In this document: piece after piece, positions 53,911 to 61,828 of the stretch | Layout of the letters: each line of letters starts with the position of its first letter | Numbering within the stretch: position 1 is the stretch's first letter | DNA from: Streptomyces venezuelae | Lineage (GTDB): Bacteria; Actinomycetota; Actinomycetes; Streptomycetales; Streptomycetaceae | Reading direction: 5' to 3' | DNA: 64,000 nucleotides | Assembly (NCBI RefSeq): GCF_008642335.1 | Contig: NZ_CP029191.1 | Coordinates: forward strand, 5,022,001 to 5,086,000 | Translations under genes and position numbers: made by a program | The notes under the pieces: generated by a model | Told to the model about the DNA's origin: nothing | Databases searched by the model: none | The model's input: only the letters and a program-made list of their open reading frames with translations

Positions 53911-54519
53911 CTACTTCTCCCACAACTCCGTGATGCTCACGCCCAGTTCGGCGAGGAGGCGGCGCAGCAGCGGCAGCGAGAGGCCGATGACGTTGCCGTG
54001 GTCGCCCTCGATGCCGTCGATGAACGGCGCCGAGCGGCCGTCCAGCGTGAACGCGCCCGCCACGTGCAGCGGTTCGCCGCTCGCCACGTACGCGGCGATC
54101 TCGGCGTCGGAGGGCTCGCCGAACCGGACGACGGTGGACGCCGTCGCCGACGCGTACCGCCCGGAGACGGTGTCGCGGACGCAGTGACCGGTCTGCAGGA
54201 CGCCCGCGCGGCCGCGCATGTCCTTCCAGCGGGCGGTGGCCTCCTCGACGTCCGCGGGCTTGCCGAGCGCCCGGCCGTCCAGCTCAAGGACGGAGTCGCA
54301 GCCGATGACCAGCGCGCCCTTGGCGTCGGGCCGCGCGGCGACCACGGACGCCTTGGCCTCGGCCAGGGCGAGGGCGAGCTCGGCGGGGGTCGGCGCGGAC
54401 ACCTTGTCCTCGTCGACGCCGCTGACGATGACCTCGGGGGCGAGGCCCGCCTGCCGGAGCAGGCCGAGCCTGGCGGGCGACTGGGAGGCGAGGACGAGAC
54501 GGCGGGGCTGATCACTCAT
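53911..54519 (-). CDS. maf: Maf-type nucleoside triphosphate pyrophosphatase
   Basis: 202 residues. [19 protein letters not shown] (nucleotide-binding Ser/Arg motif), [18 protein letters not shown] (catalytic Asp) and [20 protein letters not shown], all hallmarks of Maf. Hydrolyses modified or dTTP/UTP-type nucleotides to monophosphates. ATG 54519. In the same orientation as the downstream end of the pccB-pccE genes, separated by a small membrane protein gene. Confidence 0.92.
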   Translation of the reverse strand: MSDQPRRLVLASQSPARLGLLRQAGLAPEVIVSGVDEDKVSAPTPAELALALAEAKASVVAARPDAKGALVIGCDSVLELDGRALGKPADVEEATARWKDMRGRAGVLQTGHCVRDTVSGRYASATASTVVRFGEPSDAEIAAYVASGEPLHVAGAFTLDGRSAPFIDGIEGDHGNVIGLSLPLLRRLLAELGVSITELWEK

Positions 54520-54580
54520 GCGGGTCAGCGTAGGCGCTGTGCCGGGCGGCGTGTTGCGCTCCAGCGGGTTCGTGGTGGCT

Positions 54581-54608
54581 GTTCGCGCAGTTCCCCGCGC
54601 CCCTTCAG
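54581..54608 (-). repeat. Dispersed repeat copy upstream of maf
   Basis: TTCGCGCAGTTCCCCGCGCC plus CCTT, another copy of the dispersed element, between the 42-residue membrane protein gene and maf. Confidence 0.7.
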
Positions 54609-54613
54609 GACGC

Positions 54614-54742
54614 TCAGTGGGCGTTGAGCACGAACATCGCGATGACCATCGCCAGGGCGAGGACGAGGCCCGCACGGCGCATCTTCGCCTGCAGGTCCCG
54701 CATGTCCTTCGGAGGGTTGTTCTCCGGGTCCGACCACAGCAT
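54614..54742 (-). CDS. mmpB: 42-residue membrane protein, MmpB-like
   Basis: Begins [16 protein letters not shown], continues with LQAKMRR, and ends in one helix ([17 protein letters not shown]). I recall very similar short proteins opening MLWSDPEN...PP annotated as morphogenic membrane protein MmpB in streptomycetes. No ribosome-binding sequence stands before the ATG. It sits between maf and the carboxylase epsilon gene. Cellular role not known to me beyond the name. Confidence 0.65.
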   Translation of the reverse strand: MLWSDPENNPPKDMRDLQAKMRRAGLVLALAMVIAMFVLNAH

Positions 54743-54823
54743 GCAATCGATACTGCGGCCGGGCGGGCCGGGGCGCCTGAGTACGCGTACTCAAGTTCCC
54801 CGGACCCGGACCGGCGCGGCGCT

Positions 54824-55030
54824 CTAGCCGGGCCAGTAGCTGCGGCCCCAGGCGGTCGGCGAGGGGGCGGGCAGCCGGTGGCGGGCCACCCGCGCGGGGT
54901 CCGCCCAGGAGTCGGGCGGCACGGGCGCGCCGGACGGCCCGTCCGCCACCGCCGCGGCGCGCACCTGGACCACCGCCAGGGCGGCGGCGAGCTCCTCCGG
55001 GGTCGGATTTCCGCGTACGACCTTGATCAT
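54824..55030 (-). CDS. pccE: Acyl-CoA carboxylase epsilon subunit
   Basis: 68 residues: [26 protein letters not shown] is the epsilon-subunit core (K/R-V-x-R-G-x-P-x-x-E-E-L-A-A), and the end [12 protein letters not shown] is the standard terminal motif. It stabilises and activates the alpha-beta carboxylase complex. GGGAGG before ATG, 17 bp behind pccB. Confidence 0.93.
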   Translation of the reverse strand: MIKVVRGNPTPEELAAALAVVQVRAAAVADGPSGAPVPPDSWADPARVARHRLPAPSPTAWGRSYWPG

Positions 55031-55047
55031 GAGCCCTCCCTGAGGGA

Positions 55048-56676
55048 CTAGAGGGGGATGTTGCCGTGCTTCTTCGGAGGGAGGGATTCCCGCTTCGTAC
55101 GCAGCTGACGCAGCCCGCGCACGAGGTGGGAGCGGGTTTCGGACGGCATGATCACCGCGTCGACGTAGCCGCGCTCGGCCGCCGTGTACGGGTTGAGCAG
55201 GGCGTCCTCGTACTCCTGGATGAGCCGCGCCCTGACCTCCTCGACGTCGTCCCCCGCTTCGGCGATCGTGCGGCGGTGCAGGATGTTGACCGCGCCCTGC
55301 GCGCCCATCACCGCGATCTGCGCGGTCGGCCAGGCCAGGTTCAGGTCGGCGCCCAGGTGCTTGGAGCCCATCACGTCGTACGCGCCGCCGAACGCCTTGC
55401 GCGTGATGATCGTGATCAGCGGGACGGTCGCCTCCGCGTACGCGTAGATGAGCTTCGCGCCGCGGCGGATGATGCCCGTGTGCTCCTGCTCGACGCCCGG
55501 CAGGAAGCCCGGCACGTCGACGAAGGTGATGACCGGGATGTTGAACGCGTCGCAGGTGCGGACGAACCGGGCGCCCTTCTCCGAGGCGTCGATGTTCAGA
55601 CAGCCCGCGAACTGTGTCGGCTGGTTGGCGACGATGCCGACCGGGTGGCCCTCGATCCGGCCGAAGCCGGTGAGGATGTTCGGCGCGAACAGCGGCTGCG
55701 TCTCGAAGAACTCGGCGTCGTCCAGGACGTGCTCGATGACGCCGTGCATGTCGTACGGCTGGTTCGCGCTGTCCGGGATCAGCGTGTCCAGCGCCAGGTC
55801 CTCGTCCGTGGGCGCGAGGTCCGCCTCCTCGGGGAAGGCCGGCGGCTCGCTGAGGTTGTTCGAAGGCAGGTACGACAGGAGCGACTTGACGTACTCGATC
55901 GCGTCCTTCTCGTCGCCCGCCATGTGGTGCGCCACACCCGACGTGGAGTTGTGGGTGCGGGCGCCGCCCAGCTCCTCGAAGCCCACGTCCTCGCCGGTGA
56001 CGGTTTTGATGACGTCGGGTCCCGTGATGAACATGTGCGAGGTCTGGTCGACCATGACCGTGAAGTCGGTGATCGCGGGGGAGTAGACGGCGCCGCCCGC
56101 GCACGGCCCGACGACCAGCGAGATCTGCGGGATCACACCGGAGGCGTGCGTATTGCGCCGGAAGATCTCGCCGTACATCCCGAGGGCCATGACGCCCTCC
56201 TGGATACGGGCGCCGCCGGAGTCGTTGATGCCGATGACCGGGCAGCCGGTCTTCAGCGCGAAGTCCATGACCTTGACGATCTTCTGGCCGAAGACCTCGC
56301 CGAGCGCGCCGCCGAAGACGGTGAAGTCCTGCGAGAACACGGCGACCGGGCGGCCGTCGACGGTGCCGTATCCGGTCACCACGCCGTCGCCGTACGGCCG
56401 GTTCTTCTCCAGGCCGAAGTTGGTCGAGCGGTGCTGCGCGAACTCGTCGAGCTCGACGAAGGAGCCCTCGTCGAGCAGCAGTTCAATGCGTTCGCGCGCC
56501 GTCAGCTTCCCCTTGGCGTGCTGCTTCTCGACCGCTCTGGCCGAGCCCGCGTGCTTGGCCTCCTCGATGCGGCGCTGCAGGTCGGCAAGTTTCCCCGCGG
56601 TCGTATGGATGTCGATGGCGCCGTCTTCGGCGGTGCGGTCTGACGCGGGCACGTTGGGCTGTTCCGGCTCGGACAT
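55048..56676 (-). CDS. pccB: Propionyl-CoA carboxylase beta (carboxyltransferase) subunit
   Basis: 542 residues: two crotonase-like domains with [36 protein letters not shown] (first oxyanion loop), [24 protein letters not shown] (second) and [23 protein letters not shown]. The Asp in GAYDVM corresponds to Asp422 of S. coelicolor PccB, which together with Ile420 in AccB sets propionyl versus acetyl preference, so propionyl-CoA is the predicted substrate and methylmalonyl-CoA the product. The latter is an extender unit for polyketides. Operon pccB-pccE. Confidence 0.95.
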   Translation of the reverse strand: MSEPEQPNVPASDRTAEDGAIDIHTTAGKLADLQRRIEEAKHAGSARAVEKQHAKGKLTARERIELLLDEGSFVELDEFAQHRSTNFGLEKNRPYGDGVVTGYGTVDGRPVAVFSQDFTVFGGALGEVFGQKIVKVMDFALKTGCPVIGINDSGGARIQEGVMALGMYGEIFRRNTHASGVIPQISLVVGPCAGGAVYSPAITDFTVMVDQTSHMFITGPDVIKTVTGEDVGFEELGGARTHNSTSGVAHHMAGDEKDAIEYVKSLLSYLPSNNLSEPPAFPEEADLAPTDEDLALDTLIPDSANQPYDMHGVIEHVLDDAEFFETQPLFAPNILTGFGRIEGHPVGIVANQPTQFAGCLNIDASEKGARFVRTCDAFNIPVITFVDVPGFLPGVEQEHTGIIRRGAKLIYAYAEATVPLITIITRKAFGGAYDVMGSKHLGADLNLAWPTAQIAVMGAQGAVNILHRRTIAEAGDDVEEVRARLIQEYEDALLNPYTAAERGYVDAVIMPSETRSHLVRGLRQLRTKRESLPPKKHGNIPL

Positions 56677-56802
56677 CGGGATGCGGCTCCCTGCCTGCTC
56701 AAAGGTGCTTGTCTACGGCTGTGCGGCTGGCTACTGGTCCGTAGCGTATCGGCGCCCATACCGTTCGGCAGTGCGGCGTTTACCACACCTAAGGTGGCTT
56801 GC

Positions 56803-57666
56803 ATGACGCCGTCAGATGCTGAAGACAACCGCTGGTCCGACCTCGACAGGCCGCCCCTGAACGCGGCCTCGCTCCGTCGGACCCTCCTCAGGGACGGCGG
56901 CCTGTGGTCCTCACTGGACGTGGTGCCCGTCACCGGCTCCACCAACTCCGACCTCGCGGCGCGCGCGGACGAGCTCCCCGAGGGGGCGGTCCTCGTCGCC
57001 GAGGAGCAGAGCGCGGCGCGCGGCCGCCTCGACCGCCGCTGGTCGGCGCCCGCTCGCTCGGGCCTGTTCTTCTCCGTCCTGCTCAAACCGGCGGAGGTGC
57101 CGGTCGAACGGTGGGGCTGGCTCCCGCTCCTCACCGGCGTCGCGGTGGCGACGGGCCTCTCCCGCGTCGCCGGCGTCGACACGGCACTCAAGTGGCCGAA
57201 CGACCTCCTGGTAACGGTCGGTGACCAGGAACGAAAGGCGGGCGGCATCCTCGCGGAGCGGGCGGGCTCCGCGTCCGGCGGGGGCATCGTCATCGGCATC
57301 GGCCTCAACGTCACCCTGCGCGAGGACGAGCTGCCGGTCCCCACGGCGGGCTCACTGGCCCTGGCCGGCGCGAAGGTGACGGACCGAGACCCCCTGCTCC
57401 GGGCGGTACTCCGCTCCCTGGAGCACTGGTACGTCACCTGGCGTGACGCGGACGGCGACCCGACGGCCTCCCGCCTCCAGGAAACCTACGCGGCAGGCTG
57501 CGCGACCCTGGGCCGCCAGGTCCGAGCAGAACTCCCCGGCAACCGCTCCGTGGTGGGCGAGGCGGTAGCGGTAGACGCGGACGGCCGCCTGATCCTGGCC
57601 ACGAGGGAGGGCGTACAGGAGCCGATAGGGGCGGGCGACATCATCCACCTCCGCCCGGCGGAGTAG
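56803..57666 (+). CDS. birA: Biotin-[acetyl-CoA-carboxylase] ligase
   Basis: 287 residues, group I (no DNA-binding domain). VTGSTNSDLAARA, LVAEEQSAARGRLDRRWSAP (biotinyl-AMP loop, with Asp in place of the usual Gly in GRGRxGR), LKWPNDLLV, RKAGGILAE, GIGLNV. Attaches biotin to the carrier domain of the carboxylase alpha subunit. ATG 56803 lies 7 nt after TAAGGT (56790-56795) with no Shine-Dalgarno sequence: leaderless. Divergent from pccB, fitting a joint carboxylase locus. Confidence 0.93.
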   Translation: MTPSDAEDNRWSDLDRPPLNAASLRRTLLRDGGLWSSLDVVPVTGSTNSDLAARADELPEGAVLVAEEQSAARGRLDRRWSAPARSGLFFSVLLKPAEVPVERWGWLPLLTGVAVATGLSRVAGVDTALKWPNDLLVTVGDQERKAGGILAERAGSASGGGIVIGIGLNVTLREDELPVPTAGSLALAGAKVTDRDPLLRAVLRSLEHWYVTWRDADGDPTASRLQETYAAGCATLGRQVRAELPGNRSVVGEAVAVDADGRLILATREGVQEPIGAGDIIHLRPAE

Positions 57667-57728
57667 GGGCGCCCCACAGGGGGAGCGGGCAAGGGCGCGC
57701 TTCTGAAGGCGCGGGGCAACGAACGCGC

Positions 57729-57930
57729 CTTGAGGGGCGCGGGGAACTGCGCGCCAAGCCCCGACGGACCGGCAGCCGCCCGACGGCATACGTCGGCAGA
57801 CGCGAAGGCGCGCTTGAGGGGCGCGGGGAACTGCGCGCCAAGCCACGACGGATCGGCAGCCGCCCGACGGCATACGTCGGCAGATGCGAAGGCGCGCTTG
57901 CAGGGGCGCGGGGAACTGCGCGACAAGCCG
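57729..57930. repeat. 84-bp tandem repeat containing the dispersed element
   Basis: CTTGAGGGGCGCGGGGAACT starts at 57729 and 57813, and its variant with an extra CA at 57897: exact 84-bp spacing. Each unit holds the dispersed element, then GGCAGCCGCCCGACGGCATA and CGTCGGCAGA. First part of a 627-bp gene-free region (57667-58293) between birA and cya. Confidence 0.85.
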
Positions 57931-58030
57931 AGACGCACCCGCACCCGCCAGCCGGCAAGCCGCGGCAGACGCAGAGGCGCCGCACGGCGCAGGGTGCCAG
58001 ATCCCCGGGCGTCAAGAAGCGCGTCCCGGG

Positions 58031-58241
58031 AGTCGGGAGTGAGCTGCGGCACACCTGCCGTGCCGTGCTTGCCCGGGGGGCGACCCCCGGGCCCCCGGCC
58101 GTCAAGCGGCGGGTCGGCGGAGTCGGGAGTGAGCTGCGGCACACCTGCCGTGCTGTGCTTGCCCGGGGGGCGACCCCCGGACCCCCGGCCGTCAAGCGGC
58201 GGGTCGGCGGAGTCGGGAGTGAGCTGCGGCACACCTGCCGT
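58031..58241 (+). repeat. 90-bp tandem repeat with Crp-like sites upstream of cya
   Basis: Units start at 58031, 58121 and 58211 (the third is cut after 31 bp), with a worn partial unit before the first. Every unit carries GTGAGCTGCGGCAC, a full match to the Streptomyces Crp motif GTG(N)6GNCAC, at 58039-58052, 58129-58142 and 58219-58232. The third is 62 bases before the cya GTG; TAAAGT (58240-58245) after it could be a -10. Confidence 0.8.
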
Positions 58242-58293
58242 AAAGTTGGCGCCGGTCGATACCTGACCGCGGCAGATCGGAAGGGCAGCAGGC

Positions 58294-59493
58294 GTGACCG
58301 TCGACGACACGGGCTCGGGCGAGGGCGAACACCCCGCCTCCGACGGCGGGGACAGCCGTACCGCCGAACCCGTGGCTGCCCGCGCGCGAGACGACTTCGG
58401 CGTGCCCGAAGTGTCCGACGTGGACGAGAAGAGCGAGGACGACGCGGAGAAGGACCCGCTCGCCCTCCGCCTCGAACAGCTCATCCTCGGCGCCGACCGC
58501 CGCTACACCCCCTTCCAGGCCGCCCGCAGCGCGGGCGTCTCGATGGAGCTGGCGTCCCGCTTCTGGCGGGCCATGGGCTTTCCGGACATCGGCCAGGCCA
58601 AGGCCCTCACCGAGGCGGACGTGCTCGCCCTGCGCCGCCTCGCGGGCCTCGTCGAGGCGGGCCTGCTGAGCGAGGCCATGGCCGTCCAGGTGGCCCGGTC
58701 CACCGGACAGACCACCGCCCGCCTCGCCGAGTGGCAGATTGACTCCTTCCTGGAGGGGCTGACGGAGCCTCCGGAGCCGGGCATGACGCGGACCGAGGTC
58801 ACGTACCCGCTGATCGAACTGCTCCTGCCCGAGCTGGAGGAGTTCCTCGTCTACGTGTGGCGCCGCCAGCTCGCCGCTGCCACCGGCCGCGTCGTCCAGG
58901 CCGCGGACGACGAGGAGATGGTGGACCGGCGCCTCGCCGTCGGCTTCGCCGACCTCGTCGGGTTCACCCGGCTCACCCGGCGCATGGAGGAGGAGGAGCT
59001 CGGCGAACTCGTCGAGGCCTTCGAGACGACCGCCGCGGACCTCGTCGCCGCGCACGGCGGGCGGCTCATCAAGACCCTCGGCGACGAAGTCCTCTACGCC
59101 GCCGACGACGCGGGCGTGGCCGCGGAGATCGCACTGCGTCTCATCGAGACGATGGCCAACGACGAGACGATGCCGGAGCTGCGCGTCGGCATCGCCTTCG
59201 GCACCGTGACGACCCGCATGGGCGACGTCTTCGGCACGACCGTGAACCTCGCGAGCCGCCTCACGTCGATAGCGCCGCGGGACGCGGTCCTCGTGGACGG
59301 CGCGTTCGCGGAGGAGCTGACCCGGACCGGCGACGCGCCCGCGTCCGAGATGCAGGCCGCGGAGGAGGCCGCCGCGGCGGAGAAGGAGGGCGAGGAGCCG
59401 CCCTCGTACCGCTTCGCGCTCCAGCCGATGTGGCAGCGCCCGGTCCGCGGCCTCGGCGTCGTCGAGCCGTGGCTCCTGGCCCGAAGGGGCTGA
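58294..59493 (+). CDS. cya: Adenylate cyclase (class III)
   Basis: 399 residues. An acidic N-terminus of about 55 residues, then an adenylate_cyclase regulatory-type helical region (LRLEQLILGADRRYTPFQAARSAGVSMELASRFWRAMGF), and a class III catalytic domain from residue 205: VGFADLVGFTRLTRRM (metal Asp), GRLIKTLGDEVLY (second metal Asp) and GTTVNLASRLTSIAP (Asn/Arg transition-state pair). Makes cAMP, the Crp ligand. GTG start with GGAAGGG. The 90-bp repeats upstream hold Crp-like sites, suggesting feedback by Crp-cAMP. In S. coelicolor cya affects germination and development. Confidence 0.93.
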   Translation: MTVDDTGSGEGEHPASDGGDSRTAEPVAARARDDFGVPEVSDVDEKSEDDAEKDPLALRLEQLILGADRRYTPFQAARSAGVSMELASRFWRAMGFPDIGQAKALTEADVLALRRLAGLVEAGLLSEAMAVQVARSTGQTTARLAEWQIDSFLEGLTEPPEPGMTRTEVTYPLIELLLPELEEFLVYVWRRQLAAATGRVVQAADDEEMVDRRLAVGFADLVGFTRLTRRMEEEELGELVEAFETTAADLVAAHGGRLIKTLGDEVLYAADDAGVAAEIALRLIETMANDETMPELRVGIAFGTVTTRMGDVFGTTVNLASRLTSIAPRDAVLVDGAFAEELTRTGDAPASEMQAAEEAAAAEKEGEEPPSYRFALQPMWQRPVRGLGVVEPWLLARRG

Positions 59494-59520
59494 GGAGTGC
59501 TGAGGAGTGCTGAGGAGTCC
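59491..59520 (+). repeat. 10-bp triple repeat beginning at the cya stop codon
   Basis: TGAGGAGTGC, TGAGGAGTGC, TGAGGAGTCC in tandem; the first TGA is the cya stop. Confidence 0.85.
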
Positions 59521-59557
59521 CTTCCCCCGGGACCCGGCCGGTGACATGATCCCCGGG

Positions 59558-59569
59558 TAACGATCGTTA
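59558..59569. promoter_or_regulatory. Palindrome before the enoyl-CoA hydratase gene
   Basis: TAACGATCGTTA, a perfect 12-bp palindrome 20 bases before the ATG at 59590 and overlapping the zone of the ribosome site. It resembles operators of TetR-type fatty-acid regulators; no such regulator gene is adjacent. Confidence 0.5.
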
Positions 59570-59589
59570 ACCGGAGGTGGAGGAGCGTC

Positions 59590-60387
59590 ATGGGCGACGA
59601 GCAGCGGTACGGGGAGTACGTGGCGGTCAGGCGGCACGGCCACGTCGTCGAGCTCGTCCTGGACCGTCCCAAGGCGATGAACGCCGTCTCCTCGGAGATG
59701 GCCCGCTCCATCGCCGCCGCCTGCGCCGCCCTGTCCGAGGACCACGACGCCCGCGTCGTCGTCCTGACCTCCACGCACGAGCGGGCCTTCTGCGTGGGCG
59801 CCGACCTGAAGGAGCGGAACTCCTTCAGCGACGACGAGCTGCGCCGCCAGCGCCCCACGACCCGCGCCTCGTACACCGGCGTCCTGGACCTGCCGATGCC
59901 CACCGTCGCCGCCGTGCACGGCTTCGCGCTCGGCGGCGGGTTCGAGCTCGCACTCTCCTGCGACATGATCGTGGCGGACGGGACCGCGGTCGTCGGCCTC
60001 CCCGAGGTCTCCGTGGGCGTCATCCCCGGCGGTGGCGGCACCCAGCTCCTGCCGCGCCGCGTGGGCGCCGCCCGCGCCGCCGAGCTGATCTTCTCCGCGC
60101 GCCGCGTGGAGGCCGCGGAGGCGCGGGAGTTGGGCCTGGTCGACCTGCTGGTGGCGGAGGGCGAGGCCCGCGCGGAGGCGCTGGCGCTCGGCGCCCGCAT
60201 CGCCGCGAACTCGCCGGTCGGCCTGCGCGCGGCCAAGCGCGCCCTGCGGCTCGGGCACGGCCTCGACCTGCGGGCGGGCCTGGAGGTCGAGGACGCGGCG
60301 TGGCGGACGGTGGCGTTCTCCGCCGACCGCGCGGAGGGCGTCGCGGCCTTCAACGAGAAGCGGAAGCCGCAGTGGCCCGGGGTGTAG
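59590..60387 (+). CDS. Enoyl-CoA hydratase/isomerase family protein
   Basis: 265 residues, crotonase fold. VELVLDRPKAMNAVSSEM, AFCVGADLKERNSF (first oxyanion part), VHGFALGGGFELALSCDMIVA (Glu in GGFELA) and GLPEVSVGVIPGGGGTQLLPRRVG (second Glu). Both catalytic glutamates of true hydratases are present. Hydrates trans-2-enoyl-CoA in fatty acid breakdown. GGAGGTGGAGGAG before ATG is a very strong ribosome site. Could be an AUH-like methylglutaconyl-CoA hydratase instead. Confidence 0.9.
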   Translation: MGDEQRYGEYVAVRRHGHVVELVLDRPKAMNAVSSEMARSIAAACAALSEDHDARVVVLTSTHERAFCVGADLKERNSFSDDELRRQRPTTRASYTGVLDLPMPTVAAVHGFALGGGFELALSCDMIVADGTAVVGLPEVSVGVIPGGGGTQLLPRRVGAARAAELIFSARRVEAAEARELGLVDLLVAEGEARAEALALGARIAANSPVGLRAAKRALRLGHGLDLRAGLEVEDAAWRTVAFSADRAEGVAAFNEKRKPQWPGV

Positions 60388-60502
60388 CGGGCAGGGGGGC
60401 AGCGGGCGGGGTGTAGCAGGCCGGGGTGCAGTGGGCGGTCCGCGCTCACGTTCTGTCATGTCTCGACGTTCCAAAATGCGGCAAACCTCCTAATCTGGGG
60501 AA

Positions 60503-61654
60503 ATGGGAGAGGATGTCCGGCTGCGGGCCGTGGTCGAGCTGGCGCAGGGAATGGCCGCCGCGCACACTCCGCGCGAGTCCTGGCGGGCGGCCGCTCTCGG
60601 CACCTGCCGCGCGCTGAGCGGGAGCTTCGCCGCGCTGTCCGTGTGGGAGCGGGACATGGGCCGGCTGCGGGTGCTCGTGAACGCCGGGCAACGCGTCCAC
60701 GGCGAGGAGGAGTTCCCGGAGAACGAGGCGTACCCCGTCCACCAGTTCCCGGAGATCACCGAGTTCCTGCACGAGCACTGGGCGGGCGGCGGCGAACCGC
60801 ACGCCTGGGTCGAGACCGCCGAGGGCCCCGCCGACGCCCGTGAGCCCGGCTACTGCCACCAGCGCGTCGCCGCCCTGCGTCGCCGGGGCCGCGGCTGCTG
60901 CGTGGTCGCCCCGGTGGTGCTGCACGGGCGGGCGTGGGGCGAGCTGTACGTGGCGCGGCCGCCCGGGGAGCCCGTCTTCGAGCGGGCCGACGCGGACTTC
61001 GCGACGGTCCTCACGGCGGTGGTGGCCGCCGGGATCGCGCAGACCGAACGCCTGGAGGAGGCGCGCCGCCTCGCCTTCACGGACGCGCTCACGGGGCTCG
61101 CCAACCGCCGCGCGGTCGACCTGCGCCTCGACGAGGCGGTGGAGCGGCACCTCGCGGAGGGAACCGTGGTGAGCCTGGTCGTCTGCGACGTCAACGGGCT
61201 CAAGCGGGTCAACGACACCCGGGGCCACGCGGTCGGCGACCGCCTCCTCGAACGCTTCGGCTCGGTCCTCTCGCTCTGCGGCGCGATGCTGCCGGGGACG
61301 CTGGCGGCCCGCCTCGGCGGCGACGAGTTCTGCCTCGTCGCGGTCGGCCCCACCGCCGACGAGGTGGTACGGGTGGCGGACGAACTCTGCGTACGCGCGT
61401 ATGAGTTGGAGCTCGGGGACGGGGTGGCGTGCGGCGTCGCGTCGACCGGCGATCCGATCGGCGCGGTGCGCTCGGCCCGCCGTCTCTTCCGGCTCGCGGA
61501 CGCGGCGCAGTACCGGGCGAAGGCGGCACGTGCGGCGAAGCCGGTGGTGGCGGGGCGCGAGGGCGTGGACGACCCGGTGGTGCGGCTCGCGGACGCGCCC
61601 GCGGGGGACCGTCGGACGGGGGAGCGGCGCGCGTTCCGGGGGCGCGGGCGTTGA
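60503..61654 (+). CDS. cdgE: GAF-GGDEF diguanylate cyclase
   Basis: 383 residues. GAF-like N-terminal domain (residues 10-180: WRAAALGTCRALSGSFAALSVWERDMGRL ... GRAWGELYVARPPG), then a GGDEF domain: RRLAFTDALTGLANRRAVD, VVCDVNGLKRVNDTRGHAVGDRLLERFG, and an intact ARLGGDEFCLVAVG active site. No RxxD inhibitory site five residues before GGDEF. Expected to make c-di-GMP, the signal that holds BldD on DNA and delays development. I recall the S. coelicolor counterpart being called CdgE. GAF ligand unknown. The tail is Arg-rich. Confidence 0.85.
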   Translation: MGEDVRLRAVVELAQGMAAAHTPRESWRAAALGTCRALSGSFAALSVWERDMGRLRVLVNAGQRVHGEEEFPENEAYPVHQFPEITEFLHEHWAGGGEPHAWVETAEGPADAREPGYCHQRVAALRRRGRGCCVVAPVVLHGRAWGELYVARPPGEPVFERADADFATVLTAVVAAGIAQTERLEEARRLAFTDALTGLANRRAVDLRLDEAVERHLAEGTVVSLVVCDVNGLKRVNDTRGHAVGDRLLERFGSVLSLCGAMLPGTLAARLGGDEFCLVAVGPTADEVVRVADELCVRAYELELGDGVACGVASTGDPIGAVRSARRLFRLADAAQYRAKAARAAKPVVAGREGVDDPVVRLADAPAGDRRTGERRAFRGRGR

Positions 61655-61792
61655 TCCGGCGCCGGTCTCGGTGGCCGCGCTGTCCGTGCGGGCGAACCGC
61701 GAGCAGGCTCCGTACCCGCTGCGGCACGGCGTTCCGGGGAACGCTCAAGTGCGGTTGAACCCGCGGGTAAGTGGCAGCCGCCAATTCCACCC

Positions 61793-61828
61793 GTGACACC
61801 TGGCGATTCAGTCCGTACGCTGCTGAAT
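61793..61828 (+). promoter_or_regulatory. hutH promoter, leaderless type
   Basis: GTGACA (61793-61798), 17-bp spacer, TACGCT (61816-61821), then 7 nt to the hutH ATG. The best-formed promoter in the window; it sets the start codon. Confidence 0.75.

Noticed and set aside
57729..58241. CRISPR array
   Set aside because: Units of 84 and 90 bp are direct tandem repeats without unique spacers, and no cas gene lies nearby.
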